Shown here: positions 52,243-61,967 of the stretch, piece after piece | How the letters are laid out: each line of letters opens with the position of its first letter | Numbering within the stretch: position 1 is the stretch's first letter | Assembly (NCBI GenBank): GCA_000471925.1 | Contig: CP006668.1 | Location: 2,170,001 to 2,234,000 of the forward strand | Reading direction: 5' to 3' | Length of the DNA stretch: 64,000 nucleotides | Source: Ralstonia pickettii DTP0602 | GTDB lineage: Bacteria > Pseudomonadota > Gammaproteobacteria > Burkholderiales > Burkholderiaceae | Notes under the pieces: model-generated | Told to the model about the DNA's origin: nothing | Databases searched by the model: none | What the model saw: the letters and a program-made list of their open reading frames with translations, nothing else | Position numbers and translations under genes: made by a program

Positions 52243-53475
52243 ATGCTGCGCGACGCACTGGACGGCCTGACCGTCATCGACTTCACCCAGATCGGCGCCG
52301 GGCCAACCTGCACCATGCTGCTCGCCGACATGGGCGCCAGGGTCATCAAGATAGAGCCGCCCGGCGGCGAACTCGGCCGCGGACTGGGTCCCGGCTGGCT
52401 CGGCGACGACAGCGCGCTGTTCCACGGCTTCAATCGCAACAAGCTGGGCGTGGCGCTCGACCTGAAATCCCCCGACGGGTTGGCCGTGGCGCGCCGGCTG
52501 GTTGCCGAAGCCGACATCGTGGTGGAAAGCATGCGCCCGGGCGTGATGGAGCGCCTGGGCCTGGGCTACGCCGAGCTGTCGCAGGGGCATCCGTCGCTGG
52601 TCTATTGCTCGATCTCCGCGTATGGCCAGGACGGCCCCTATGCCGGCCGCGCTGGCGTCGACGGCATTATCCAGGCCGATTCCGGGCTGATGAGCCTGAT
52701 CGGCCTGCCCGACGGCGAACCGTGCAAGGTGCAGGCGCCGGTGGTCGACGTGATGACCGGCTACGTGGCCTGCGTGGGCATCCTCGGCAAGCTGGCGCAA
52801 CGGGCGCGCGACGGGCAGGGCGGGCATCTCGACGTCAACCTGCTCAATGCGGCGCTGGCGCTGCAGCAGTCGTCAATCACCAGCTATTGCGCGGACGGGC
52901 AACTGCCGGAGCGCGCGGGCAGCGCCGCGCCCTACTCCGCGCCCAACCAGGCCTTCCGCACCGCCGACGGCTGGATCATGGTCGCCGCCTACATGCCCGA
53001 GCGCTGGCGCCGGCTGTGCAGCGTGCTGGGCCTGCCGGCGCTTGCCGACGACCCGCGCTTCGCCACCTCGCCGCTGCGCGTGGCCAACCGGGCGGCGATG
53101 GTAGAAGCGCTGACCGGCGTGTTCGTGACCCGGTCCACCGACGCCTGGCTGGCCCTGCTGCAGGACGCCGACATCCTGTGCGCGCGCGTGGCCACCTATG
53201 AAGACCTGATGGCGCATCCGCAGGTGGCGGCCAACCGCATGGTGCAGCGCATCCCGCACGACACGCTGGGCGAGATCAGCGTGCCCGGCTTCCCGATCAA
53301 CAGCGCGCAGGAAAACGCGCTGCCGGCGCGGCCGGCGCCGGCTTGCGGGCAGCATACGCAGGCGGTGCTGGGCGAGCTTGGCTTCAGCGCGGCGCAGATC
53401 GCCAGCTTGCAGGCGCGTGGCGCGATCCACTGTACCGATGCCGGGGCGCCGCAGCTTGCCGCGGCGGCATCATGA
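52243..53475 (+). CDS. Family III CoA-transferase (CaiB/BaiF)
   Basis: A 410-aa family III transferase: GLTVIDFTQIGAGPTCTMLL at the N-terminus, the RxxPG-like VVESMRPGVMERLGLGYAEL, the catalytic Asp in APVVDVMTGY, and GGHLDVNLLNAAL. It would move CoA from a donor thioester to the free acid, activating the pathway's substrate without ATP. The ATG at 52243 begins within the downstream end of the thioesterase operon, one base after its stop. Confidence 0.9.
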   Translation: MLRDALDGLTVIDFTQIGAGPTCTMLLADMGARVIKIEPPGGELGRGLGPGWLGDDSALFHGFNRNKLGVALDLKSPDGLAVARRLVAEADIVVESMRPGVMERLGLGYAELSQGHPSLVYCSISAYGQDGPYAGRAGVDGIIQADSGLMSLIGLPDGEPCKVQAPVVDVMTGYVACVGILGKLAQRARDGQGGHLDVNLLNAALALQQSSITSYCADGQLPERAGSAAPYSAPNQAFRTADGWIMVAAYMPERWRRLCSVLGLPALADDPRFATSPLRVANRAAMVEALTGVFVTRSTDAWLALLQDADILCARVATYEDLMAHPQVAANRMVQRIPHDTLGEISVPGFPINSAQENALPARPAPACGQHTQAVLGELGFSAAQIASLQARGAIHCTDAGAPQLAAAAS

Positions 53476-54152
53476 ACCGCGCCGACATCATCGCCGCACT
53501 CTACGCGCGGCGCAGCGTGCGCGGCTTTCTCGATACGCCGGTGCCGCGGGAGACCGTTGCCGCGATCCTGGACGATGCGGCGCGCAGCCCGAGCGCGTCG
53601 AACACGCAGCCGTGGCGCGTCTACGCCTGCGCAGGCGAGGTGCGCAAGCGGCTCACTGACGCGTTGCTGGCGCTGCATGACAGCGGCGGCGGTGAGCATC
53701 GCGAAGAGTATGTCTACTACCCGCCCGCGTGGCGCGAACCCTACCTGGCACGGCGCCGCACGCTGGGCAAGGCGCTGTATGGCCTGCTTGGCATCCCGCG
53801 CGGCGACAGCGCCGGCATGGCGCGCCAGTACGCGCGCAACTATGCATTCTTCGGCGCGCCGGTGGGGCTGTTCTTTACCATCGAGCGCGGGCAGGGACAG
53901 GCGGCCTGGCTGGACCTCGGCATGTTCCTGCACGCGGTAATGATGGCGGCGCTCGGGCATGGATTGGCGACCTGCGCGCAGCAGGCGTTCGCGCGCTACC
54001 ACCAGGTCATTCGCGCGCAGCTGGAGATTCCGGACAGCGAGATCCTGGTGTGCGGCATGTCGCTCGGCCATCCCGATCCGCGCGAGCCGGCCAACCGCCT
54101 GCGCACCGCGCGCGAACCGGTGGAGGCGTTTGCGCAGTTCACCGGCTGGTGA
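53472..54152 (+). CDS. Nitroreductase-family flavoprotein
   Basis: A 226-aa FMN nitroreductase-fold protein: ALYARRSVRGFLDTPVP with the FMN-binding Arg pair, and SPSASNTQPWRVYA. The C-terminal helix CGMSLGHPDPREPANRLRTAR is typical. It overlaps the CoA-transferase gene by ATGA and ends the operon. Members reduce nitro groups, quinones or enoates; in a CoA operon it could reduce a conjugated acid or its CoA ester, or hint at a nitro-substituted substrate. Neither is proven. Confidence 0.85.
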   Translation: MNRADIIAALYARRSVRGFLDTPVPRETVAAILDDAARSPSASNTQPWRVYACAGEVRKRLTDALLALHDSGGGEHREEYVYYPPAWREPYLARRRTLGKALYGLLGIPRGDSAGMARQYARNYAFFGAPVGLFFTIERGQGQAAWLDLGMFLHAVMMAALGHGLATCAQQAFARYHQVIRAQLEIPDSEILVCGMSLGHPDPREPANRLRTAREPVEAFAQFTGW

Positions 54153-54167
54153 GCGGCGCGAATCGTA

Positions 54168-55064
54168 TCAGCCCTGCGTGCCGAACTGCGCCAGCAGCCA
54201 CTGGCGGAACACGGCCATGCTCGGACCTTCCTTGCGCTCCGCCGGCGTCAGCAGGTAGTAGGTGAAATCGCCCATGTCGACGGTCTGGCGGAACGGCGCC
54301 ACCAGTCGGCCGGCGTCCAGGTCGGCCGCCACCAGGAAGCGCTGCGCGATGGCAAAGCCCTGCCCTTCGACCGCCGCCGCATACGCCATGGCGGAACTCT
54401 GGTAGGTCATGCCGCTGCGCGCATCGACCTGTCCGTCGGCGCGGGCCGCCTTGAGCCAGTGCGCCCAGTCGTCGGGGCGCGCAATCGAGTGCAGCAGCGT
54501 CTGGTGCTGCAAATCGGCGGGCTTCTTCACCTTGTTTCCGGCTGTCAGCAGGCCGGGGCTGCATACCGGCACCAGGATGTTGGAGACCAGCCGGTAGGTA
54601 TTGACACCGCTCCACTTGCCGTCGCCCAGCCGGATCGCGCCGTCGATGTCTTCCTTGCGGAAGTCGACCGGGTCGAGCGAGGCGGTGAGCAGCACCTCGA
54701 TGCCGGGATTGGCGGCATGGAAGCTCGACAGCCGCGGGATCAGCCAGCGCATGGCAAAGGTGGTGTAGGCGCGCACCTTGAGCTGCTTGCGCTTCGCGCG
54801 CTTGCTCAGCCGCCGCGTGGCCTCGCGCAGGTCGTCCATCGCCTTGGTCACGGCGCGGTAGTAGTCCTCGCCGGTGCGGGTCAGCGAGATCTGGCGGTGG
54901 CCACGGTGCAGCAATTGCACGCCCAGGCCGTCTTCCAGCGCGCGGATCTGGCGGCTGACGGCGCCAGGCGTGACGTGCAACTCCTCGGCAGCCGTGGTGA
55001 TGCTGAGATGCCGGGCGGCGGCCTCGAAGGCGCGCAAGGCGTTCAGTGGGGGCAGTTTGTCCAT
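54168..55064 (-). CDS. LysR-family regulator, GcvA type
   Basis: A 298-aa LysR protein with the GcvA-like opening LPPLNALRAFEAAARHLSIT, HTH region TPGAVSRQIRALEDGLGVQL, and DIDGAIRLGDGKWSG in the ligand domain. The ATG at 55064 gives this canonical start. It is convergent with the nitroreductase gene (16 bp) and divergent from the SDR at 55255, so regulation of either is possible. Confidence 0.87.
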   Translation of the reverse strand: MDKLPPLNALRAFEAAARHLSITTAAEELHVTPGAVSRQIRALEDGLGVQLLHRGHRQISLTRTGEDYYRAVTKAMDDLREATRRLSKRAKRKQLKVRAYTTFAMRWLIPRLSSFHAANPGIEVLLTASLDPVDFRKEDIDGAIRLGDGKWSGVNTYRLVSNILVPVCSPGLLTAGNKVKKPADLQHQTLLHSIARPDDWAHWLKAARADGQVDARSGMTYQSSAMAYAAAVEGQGFAIAQRFLVAADLDAGRLVAPFRQTVDMGDFTYYLLTPAERKEGPSMAVFRQWLLAQFGTQG

Positions 55065-55254
55065 GTCGGCGAGTCTGCCACACGGTTGAGGTTTACTCAA
55101 TCGAAGTGCCCGGCATTTCATTCCCAACTTTTGGTTGTCATTTAATCGCGATTGCACTGCCTAGTGTTGAGGGCGTTGCCGGCCTAAATTTGTCTCCGTG
55201 GCCCCCGCCATCAGACATCGCAGTCAAAACGAGCACCCTGAAAGGAGATTCACC

Positions 55255-56133
55255 ATGTCCGCCAACACCACCAACCCCACCATCAACGCCACCAGCAAGG
55301 TCTGGTTCATCACCGGCGCTTCGCGCGGCTTCGGCCTGGAACTGACCCGTGCCGCGCTGGCACGCGGCGATCGCGTCGTCGCTACCGCGCGCCGCCCGGA
55401 GACGATCACCGCCGCACTGGGCGATCACGACAACCTGCTGGGCGTGGCGCTGGACGTCACCAACGAAGCGCAGGCGATCGCCGCCGCCGAGGCCGCCGTG
55501 GCCCGCTTCGGCCGCATCGACGTGCTGGTCAACAACGCCGGCTACGGCCTGCTGGGCGCGGTCGAAGAGGCCTCCGCGCAGGAAGTCGAGCAGCAGTTCG
55601 CCACCAACGTGTTCGGCGTGCTGACCGTGACGCGTGCCGTGCTGCCGCAGATGCGCCGGCAGCGCAGCGGCCGCATCCTCAACATCTCGTCAATTGGTGG
55701 CTACGCCGCGTATCCCGGCTGGGGCGTCTATGGCGCCACCAAGTTCGCGGTGGAGGGCCTGACGGAAGCGCTCGATGCGGAACTGTCGCCGCTGGGCATC
55801 CGCGCCACCGTGGTCGAGCCGGGCTTCTTCCGCACCGACTTCCTCGATGCCAGCTCGCTGGTGCGCGTGCGCACCGAGATCGCGGCGTATGCCGATACGG
55901 TCGGGGCAATGCGTGAGCACATGGCTTCGGCCAACCACCAGCAGCCCGGCGACCCGGCCAAGCTGGCGGCAGCGCTGCTGACCCTGGCCGACAGCGAAAC
56001 CCCGCCGGTGCGCCTGCCGCTGGGCTCCGACGCGGTCTACCGCATCACCGAGAAGAACCGCAAGGTGGAAAGCGAACTGGCCACGTGGCAGGCGCTGGCG
56101 GTGTCGACCGACCACGACGACGTGCGCCGCTGA
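55255..56133 (+). CDS. Short-chain dehydrogenase/reductase
   Basis: A 292-aa SDR with TGASRGFGLELTRAAL, NNAGYGLLGAVEE and YGATKFAVEGL. The C-terminal region with VEPGFFRTDFLD is typical of the longer SDR subgroup often annotated as oxidoreductases of unknown substrate. AAAGGAGA precedes the ATG at 55255. It is divergent from the GcvA-type LysR gene, the usual layout for a LysR target. Confidence 0.88.
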   Translation: MSANTTNPTINATSKVWFITGASRGFGLELTRAALARGDRVVATARRPETITAALGDHDNLLGVALDVTNEAQAIAAAEAAVARFGRIDVLVNNAGYGLLGAVEEASAQEVEQQFATNVFGVLTVTRAVLPQMRRQRSGRILNISSIGGYAAYPGWGVYGATKFAVEGLTEALDAELSPLGIRATVVEPGFFRTDFLDASSLVRVRTEIAAYADTVGAMREHMASANHQQPGDPAKLAAALLTLADSETPPVRLPLGSDAVYRITEKNRKVESELATWQALAVSTDHDDVRR

Positions 56134-56340
56134 TCTTGCTGCAGCGCACCAGCGCACGGCTTGCTGCAATGCGGGCATGCCGTGCGACACGCGAACTCAG
56201 GCCGGCCAAGCGCCGGCCTCGCCACTTACGGGCTAGCTTGCGTCAGGCAATGCACCGAGTCGGGCATGCGCGTATGTCGCTTCCGGCGAATTTCGCCAAT
56301 AATGCCCTGAGAGTCATTGCCGGACGAACCGAGAGCCACC

Positions 56341-58395
56341 ATGCACGATAGTCCCGATGCCATCCGCACCGTCGCCCTGCTTGGGCACGCGGGGTGCGGC
56401 AAGACCTCGCTGATCGAGGCGCTGCTGTACAAGGGCGGTGCCCTGCACACGCCCGGCAGCATCGAGCGCGGTTCCACGGTGTGCGACACCGATCCGCTGG
56501 AGCGCAAGTACAAACGCTCGCTGACCTCCGCGGTCGCCCACCTGCACTACCGCGACACCCGCATCTACCTGGTCGACACCCCCGGCTACCCGGACTTCTC
56601 CGGGCTGGCGATCAGCGCGCTGGCGGCCGTGGAAACCGCCGCCATCGTCATCAATGCGCAGACCGGCATCGAGATGACCACGCGCCGGGCCATGGCCTGG
56701 GCGCAGGCGCGCCAGTTGTGCCGGATGATCATCATTAACGGCATCGACGGCGACAAGGTCGATCTGCCCGCGCTGCTGGCGGATATCCAGGAGGCCTTCG
56801 GCAAGGAATGCCTGCCAATCAACCTGCCGGCCGACAACGGCAGCAAGGTGGTTGACTGCTTCTTCAATCCGGCCGGCGAGTCGGATTTTTTATCTGTGCC
56901 CTCCGCGCACGATGCGCTGATCGACCAGGTCATCGAGATCGATCCCGAGCTGATGGAGCTGTACCTGGAACAAGGCGAGGCGATCACGCCGGAGCAGCTG
57001 CACGCGCCGTTCGAGCGCGCGCTGCGCGAAGGCCACCTGGTGCCGATCTGCTTTACCTCGGCGGCGACGGGCGCCGGCATCACCGAGCTGCTGGATGTAT
57101 TCGTGCGGCTGCTGCCCAATCCCACCGAGGGCAACCCACCGCTGTTCTATCGCGATACGGGGGAAGGCAGCGAGAACCGCAAGGCCGTCCGCGCGGAGCC
57201 CGTGCCGGACAAGCATGTGCTGGCGCACGTGTTCAAGATGGTCATCGATCCCTATGTCGGCAAGCTGGCGGTGTTCCGCATCCACCAGGGCACGATCACG
57301 CGCGACAGCCAGCTCTATATCGGCGAAGGACGCCAGCCGTTCAAGGTGGCGCACCTGCTGCGGCTGCAAGGCAAGGAGACACAGGAAGTGCCACGCGCCG
57401 GGCCGGGCGATATCTGCGCGGTGGCCAAGATCGATGAACTCGGCTTCGATGCCGTGCTGCACGATGCCACCGAGGACGGCGATATCCACCTGACGCCGCT
57501 GGAATTCCCCACGCCGATCTACGGGCTGGCGATCGAGCCGGCGCGCCGCGGCAACGAGCAGCGGCTGGCGGAGGTACTGCACAAGCTGAGCGCGGAAGAC
57601 CCGTGCCTGCGCGTGGAGCATCCGGCCGGCACCAACGAAACCGTGGTGTTTGGTCTGGGTGAGTTCCACCTGCGCTGTGCGCTGGAGCGGCTGACCGAGC
57701 AATACAAAGTGGAGGTGGTGACGCGCCCGCCCAAGATCGCTTACCGCGAAACCATCGGCGGCAAGGCCGAGGGCCATCACCGGCACAAGAAGCAGACCGG
57801 TGGCGCCGGGCAGTTCGGCGAGGTGATGCTGCGGGTCGAACCGCTGGCGCGCGGCGAAGGCTTCGAGTTTATCGATGCGGTAAAGGGTGGCGCGATTCCG
57901 GGCCAGTTTATTCCCGCGGTGGAGAAAGGCATCCGCCAGGCGTTGGAAAGCGGTCCGCTGGCTGGATTCGCGATGCAGGACGTGCGCGTGACGGTGTATG
58001 ACGGCAAGAGCCATCCGGTCGATTCGAAGGAAGTCGCGTTCGCGACCGCCGGACGCAAGGCGTTTATCGACGCGGTGCTGAAGGCGCGGCCCAGCGTGTT
58101 GGAGCCGATCGTCGATATCGAGGTCACGGTGCCGGGCACTTCGATGGGCGACATCATCGGCGACCTTTCCACCAAGCGCGGCCAGGTCCATGGCACCCGC
58201 ACCGCGGCCGGCAACGCGGTGACCGTGGCCGGACAGGTGCCGCTGTCGGAGCTGAGCGACTACCAGTCACGGCTGAACAGCCTGACCGGCGGCCACGGCA
58301 GCTACACCATCCAGTTCAGCCACTATGACAACGTGCCGCCGGCGCAGCAGGAAAAGATGGCGTCCCGCCACAAGGCGCAGCAGGACACCGACTGA
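56341..58395 (+). CDS. EF-G-like translational GTPase paralogue
   Basis: A 684-aa five-domain EF-G homologue. G1 is GHAGCGKT at 15-22, G3 is DTPGYPDF, while G4 reads NGID where true EF-G has NKMD, so guanine specificity or GTP use may be altered. Domain IV has HRHKKQTGGAGQFGEV and domain V the GDIIGDLSTKRGQV segment. The family is the EF-G-like/EF-G-2 group, usually a second copy beside the essential fusA. ATG at 56341 after GAGAG is preferred over an upstream TTG at 56317. It stands alone without ribosomal genes. Confidence 0.88.
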   Translation: MHDSPDAIRTVALLGHAGCGKTSLIEALLYKGGALHTPGSIERGSTVCDTDPLERKYKRSLTSAVAHLHYRDTRIYLVDTPGYPDFSGLAISALAAVETAAIVINAQTGIEMTTRRAMAWAQARQLCRMIIINGIDGDKVDLPALLADIQEAFGKECLPINLPADNGSKVVDCFFNPAGESDFLSVPSAHDALIDQVIEIDPELMELYLEQGEAITPEQLHAPFERALREGHLVPICFTSAATGAGITELLDVFVRLLPNPTEGNPPLFYRDTGEGSENRKAVRAEPVPDKHVLAHVFKMVIDPYVGKLAVFRIHQGTITRDSQLYIGEGRQPFKVAHLLRLQGKETQEVPRAGPGDICAVAKIDELGFDAVLHDATEDGDIHLTPLEFPTPIYGLAIEPARRGNEQRLAEVLHKLSAEDPCLRVEHPAGTNETVVFGLGEFHLRCALERLTEQYKVEVVTRPPKIAYRETIGGKAEGHHRHKKQTGGAGQFGEVMLRVEPLARGEGFEFIDAVKGGAIPGQFIPAVEKGIRQALESGPLAGFAMQDVRVTVYDGKSHPVDSKEVAFATAGRKAFIDAVLKARPSVLEPIVDIEVTVPGTSMGDIIGDLSTKRGQVHGTRTAAGNAVTVAGQVPLSELSDYQSRLNSLTGGHGSYTIQFSHYDNVPPAQQEKMASRHKAQQDTD

Positions 58396-58411
58396 GCGCT
58401 TAGTGCTCGAC

Positions 58412-60076
58412 TCAGTGCTGGCTGGCGCCGGCCGCGCCGATGCCGGTCATGGCGCGCACGAACTGCGCGCCATAGCGCTGGCGCTCGGTGCTCGCCTGGG
58501 CGGACCGGTCCAGCACGGATACCAGCCAGGCGCAGGCAAAGGCCAGGGTCATCGAGAACAGCGCCGGGTTGGCGTAAGGGAAGATCGCCTGCTGATGCTT
58601 CAGGATGCCGACCCACACGGTCGGGCCCAGCACCAGCAGCGCCACCGCCGACGCCAGCCCGGCCAGGCTGCCCGCCACCGCGCCGCGCGTGGTCAGTCCT
58701 TTCCAGAACATCGACAGGAACAGCACCGGGAAGTTGACCGAGGCGGCGATCGCCAGCACAAGCCCTGACAGGAAAGCGATGTTCTGCTTCTCGAACATCA
58801 CGCCCAGCACCATCGCCAGCACGCCGATCACCAGCGTGGCTGCCTTCGACACGCGGATCTCGTCCTTCTCGTTGGCCTGTCCGCGGCGGAACACGTTGGC
58901 GTACAGGTCATGCGAGACCGCCGATGCGCCCGACAGGGCCAGGCCCGCCACCACCGCCAGGATGGTCGCGAACGCCACCGCCGAGATAAAGCCGAGGAAG
59001 AGATCGCCACCGATGGCGTGCGACAGGTGCACCGCCACCATATTGCTGCCGCCAATGATCTTGCCAGCCGCGTCGCGGTAGGCGGGGTCCGCGCCCACCA
59101 TCACGATCGCGCCGAAGCCCACCACCAGGATCAGCAGGTAGAAGTAGCCGATAAAGCCGGTGGCGTAGAGCACGGACTTGCGCGCCTCTTTGGCGTCGGC
59201 CACGGTGAAGAAGCGCATCAGGATATGCGGTAGCCCGGCGGTGCCGAACATCATGCCGACGCCCAATGAGATCGCATCGATCGGGTTGGACACCAGCCCT
59301 CCCGGCGACAGGATCGCGGCGCCCTTGTCATGCACCTTGGCGGCGCCGGCGAACATGGCTTCGGGACTGAAGCCGAAATAGGCGAGCACCATGATGGCCA
59401 TGAAGGTCACCCCGCCCAGCAGCAGCGCGGCCTTGATGATCTGCACCCACGTCGTGGCCAGCATCCCGCCGAACATCACGTACAGCACCATCAGCGCGCC
59501 GACGATGACGACCGCCGATTCATAGCTGGTGCCGAACAGCAGCTCGATCAGCTTGCCGGCGCCGACCATCTGCGCCACCAGGTACATGATGACCACGGTC
59601 AGCGTGCCGCAGGCGGCGGTGATGCGCACCGGCTTCTGTGACAGCCGGTACGACACCACGTCGGCAAAGGTGTAGCGGCCGAGGTTGCGCAACCGTTCGG
59701 CGACGATGAACAGGATGATCGGCCAGCCGGCGACCACGCCCAGGGCGTAGATCAGGCCGTCATAGCCTTTGTCGAACATCATCGCCGAGATGCCCAGGAA
59801 GGACGCCGCCGAGACCATGTCGCCGGCGATCGCCAGGCCGTTCTGGAAGCCTGTGAGGCCACCGCCGGCTGCGTAGAAATCCGACGCCGAGCGCGTGCGC
59901 CGCGCGGCCCAGCGCGTGATGCCGAGCGTGAACACCACGAACAGCAGGAACATCACGATGGCGCTCCAGTTCAGCGGCCGCGGCGCGGCTTCGGCCTGAA
60001 TGGCGGGGGCCGCCATGGCGGCCGTGCTGGCGAGCCCGGCCAGGGCCGCGCAGAGGAAACGGTGTACCGGCTTCAT
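58412..60076 (-). CDS. actP: Cation/acetate symporter
   Basis: A 554-aa sodium:solute symporter with about 13 helices plus a signal-like N-terminus ([20 protein letters not shown], ending AMAAP), as in Act[24 protein letters not shown] and [15 protein letters not shown] are family signatures. AGGAG precedes the ATG at 60076, which overlaps the DUF485 stop by ATGA. It imports acetate or similar short monocarboxylates; in this stretch it precedes phenylacetate genes on the same strand. Confidence 0.92.
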   Translation of the reverse strand: MKPVHRFLCAALAGLASTAAMAAPAIQAEAAPRPLNWSAIVMFLLFVVFTLGITRWAARRTRSASDFYAAGGGLTGFQNGLAIAGDMVSAASFLGISAMMFDKGYDGLIYALGVVAGWPIILFIVAERLRNLGRYTFADVVSYRLSQKPVRITAACGTLTVVIMYLVAQMVGAGKLIELLFGTSYESAVVIVGALMVLYVMFGGMLATTWVQIIKAALLLGGVTFMAIMVLAYFGFSPEAMFAGAAKVHDKGAAILSPGGLVSNPIDAISLGVGMMFGTAGLPHILMRFFTVADAKEARKSVLYATGFIGYFYLLILVVGFGAIVMVGADPAYRDAAGKIIGGSNMVAVHLSHAIGGDLFLGFISAVAFATILAVVAGLALSGASAVSHDLYANVFRRGQANEKDEIRVSKAATLVIGVLAMVLGVMFEKQNIAFLSGLVLAIAASVNFPVLFLSMFWKGLTTRGAVAGSLAGLASAVALLVLGPTVWVGILKHQQAIFPYANPALFSMTLAFACAWLVSVLDRSAQASTERQRYGAQFVRAMTGIGAAGASQH

Positions 60077-60381
60077 GCTTGGCACTCCTTGCGTACGCGT
60101 TCGTTGAGCGGGTCCAGGTCGCGGTTGGCGCGGTGGACATAGATGCCGGTGAGCAGGACGGCGGCGAAGATCACCGCAACGCCTACCGGAATGCCCACCG
60201 TCATCACGCCCGCGCCAACGGGCGTGCCGAGCGTGGCCGGGGAGAAGGCCAGCAGCAGGATGAAGCCGAAGTAGATCGCCAGCATTAGCAGCGTCAGCGA
60301 CCAGCCCAGGCGTGCGCGCCCGCTGGTCAGCCGGAGGAAATCGGGGTGGTTCTGGATGGTTTCCAGTTGTCGCGCGTCCAT
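60073..60381 (-). CDS. DUF485 (YjcH-like) inner-membrane partner of ActP
   Basis: A 102-aa protein with two membrane helices ([20 protein letters not shown] and [20 protein letters not shown]), opening with the DUF485 motif [16 protein letters not shown]. It is translationally coupled to actP. These small proteins regularly accompany acetate symporters. Confidence 0.9.
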   Translation of the reverse strand: MDARQLETIQNHPDFLRLTSGRARLGWSLTLLMLAIYFGFILLLAFSPATLGTPVGAGVMTVGIPVGVAVIFAAVLLTGIYVHRANRDLDPLNERVRKECQA

Positions 60382-60478
60382 CGTTGTCTCCTTTGGCGCA
60401 GGGGTTGGCGTGGCGGCTCTGGGTGGGCGCCATCGCGGGGGTGAATCGTTGAGGTTCTGGATCTGCCGGCGGTTTGCT

Positions 60479-60504
60479 CCCCTCTCCCGCAGGCGGGAGA
60501 GGGG
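60479..60504. repeat. REP-like hairpin between paaK and the acetate permease genes
   Basis: CCCCTCTCCCGC (60479-60490), AG, GCGGGAGAGGGG (60493-60504), preceded by GTTTGCT, so it is inverted relative to the copy at 16848 (AGCAAAC after the stem). It sits 36 bp after the paaK stop and is the same sequence that is rebuilt when the IS at 2756 is removed. Confidence 0.75.
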
Positions 60505-60539
60505 GGCGTTTGCCGGGGGTGGTGGTAGAAAGCAGCGCT

Positions 60540-61889
60540 TCAGATTGCGCCGACCGGCTGCTCGTGCGTAACCTTGGACCGCATATCCACCACGCGCCGC
60601 GCCTTGCCGACGCTGGTGCGCTCGATGCCCTCGGCGGCCACCACCTGCACCCGCGTAGTAACGCCGACATAGGTCTTGATCTGGTCCTTCAGCTCGCGCT
60701 CCAGCGCCGCGCGGTCGTCGGCGGAGAGGGACGCCGAGCGCTCGGGGCGCGCCTCGACACGCACCTCCAGCTTGTCCAGGTGCCCGTCGCGGGTCACCAC
60801 CAGCTGATATTGCGGTGCCAGCGCCGGCGCCTTCAGGATCAGTTCCTCGATCTGCGACGGGAACACGTTCACGCCACGGATGATCAGCATGTCATCCGAG
60901 CGCCCGGTGATCTTGCCGATGCGCCGCATCGACCGCGACGTCGGCGGCAGCAGACGCGTGAGGTCGCGCGTGCGGTAGCGGATCACCGGCAGCGCTTCCT
61001 TGGTCAGCGAGGTGAACACCAGTTCGCCCTCCTCTCCGTCCGGCAGCACCTCGCCGGTCACCGGGTCGATGATCTCGGCGTAGAAATGGTCTTCCCAGAT
61101 CACCGGGCCATCCTTGCTCTCGATACATTCACACGCGACACCCGGACCCATGACTTCAGACAGCCCGTAGATGTCCACCGCATCGATGCCGGCGCGCGCC
61201 TCGATCTCGGCGCGCATCGCATCGGTCCACGGCTCGGCGCCGAAGATGCCGACCTTCAGCGAGCTGTCCGACGGATCCATGCCCTGGCGCTCCATCTCCT
61301 CGATCAGGTTCAGCATGTACGACGGCGTCACCATGATGATGTTGGGCTGGAACTCGCGAATGAGCTGAACCTGTTTCTCGGTCTGGCCGCCGGACATCGG
61401 GATCACGGTGCAGCCGGCCTTCTCCGCGCCGTAGTGGGCACCCAGGCCGCCGGTGAACAGGCCATAGCCGTAGCTGACATGGACCAGGTCGCCGGCGCGC
61501 CCGCCGGCGGCGCGGATGGAGCGCGCCACCACGCTGGCCCAGGTATCGATATCCTTCGCCGTGTATCCGACCACGGTCGGCTTGCCGGTGGTGCCGCTCG
61601 ACGCATGCACGCGCGCCACCTGCTCGCGCGGCACCGCGAACATGCCGAAGGGATAGTTGTCGCGCAGGTCCTGCTTGGTCAGGAACGGGAACTTCGACAG
61701 GTCCGACAGCGACTGCAGGTCGTCCGGATGCACCCCCGCCGCGGCAAAGGCCTTGCGGTAATGCGGCACGTTGTCGTAGGCATGGCGCACGCTCCATTTG
61801 AGCCGTTCCAGCTGCAAGGCTTGCAGTTCGTCGCGGCTGGCGCGCTCGATCGGCTCCAGCTCGTTGGGGTTGGGGATGCGTTGAACCAT
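60540..61889 (-). CDS. paaK: Phenylacetate-CoA ligase
   Basis: A 449-aa adenylate-forming ligase. The phosphate-binding loop [40 protein letters not shown], and the later [22 protein letters not shown] identify PaaK. It activates phenylacetate to phenylacetyl-CoA, the first step of the aerobic hybrid pathway. paaN and paaE lie upstream on the same strand, so it belongs to a paa cluster extending beyond the right edge. Confidence 0.95.
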   Translation of the reverse strand: MVQRIPNPNELEPIERASRDELQALQLERLKWSVRHAYDNVPHYRKAFAAAGVHPDDLQSLSDLSKFPFLTKQDLRDNYPFGMFAVPREQVARVHASSGTTGKPTVVGYTAKDIDTWASVVARSIRAAGGRAGDLVHVSYGYGLFTGGLGAHYGAEKAGCTVIPMSGGQTEKQVQLIREFQPNIIMVTPSYMLNLIEEMERQGMDPSDSSLKVGIFGAEPWTDAMRAEIEARAGIDAVDIYGLSEVMGPGVACECIESKDGPVIWEDHFYAEIIDPVTGEVLPDGEEGELVFTSLTKEALPVIRYRTRDLTRLLPPTSRSMRRIGKITGRSDDMLIIRGVNVFPSQIEELILKAPALAPQYQLVVTRDGHLDKLEVRVEARPERSASLSADDRAALERELKDQIKTYVGVTTRVQVVAAEGIERTSVGKARRVVDMRSKVTHEQPVGAI

Positions 61890-61967
61890 TGTCTACTCCA
61901 TCTCGTTATGATGGCGCCACAAGCGAGGGGGGCCGGCGCCGGGGTACTACGACTGCAAGCCTTGGCG

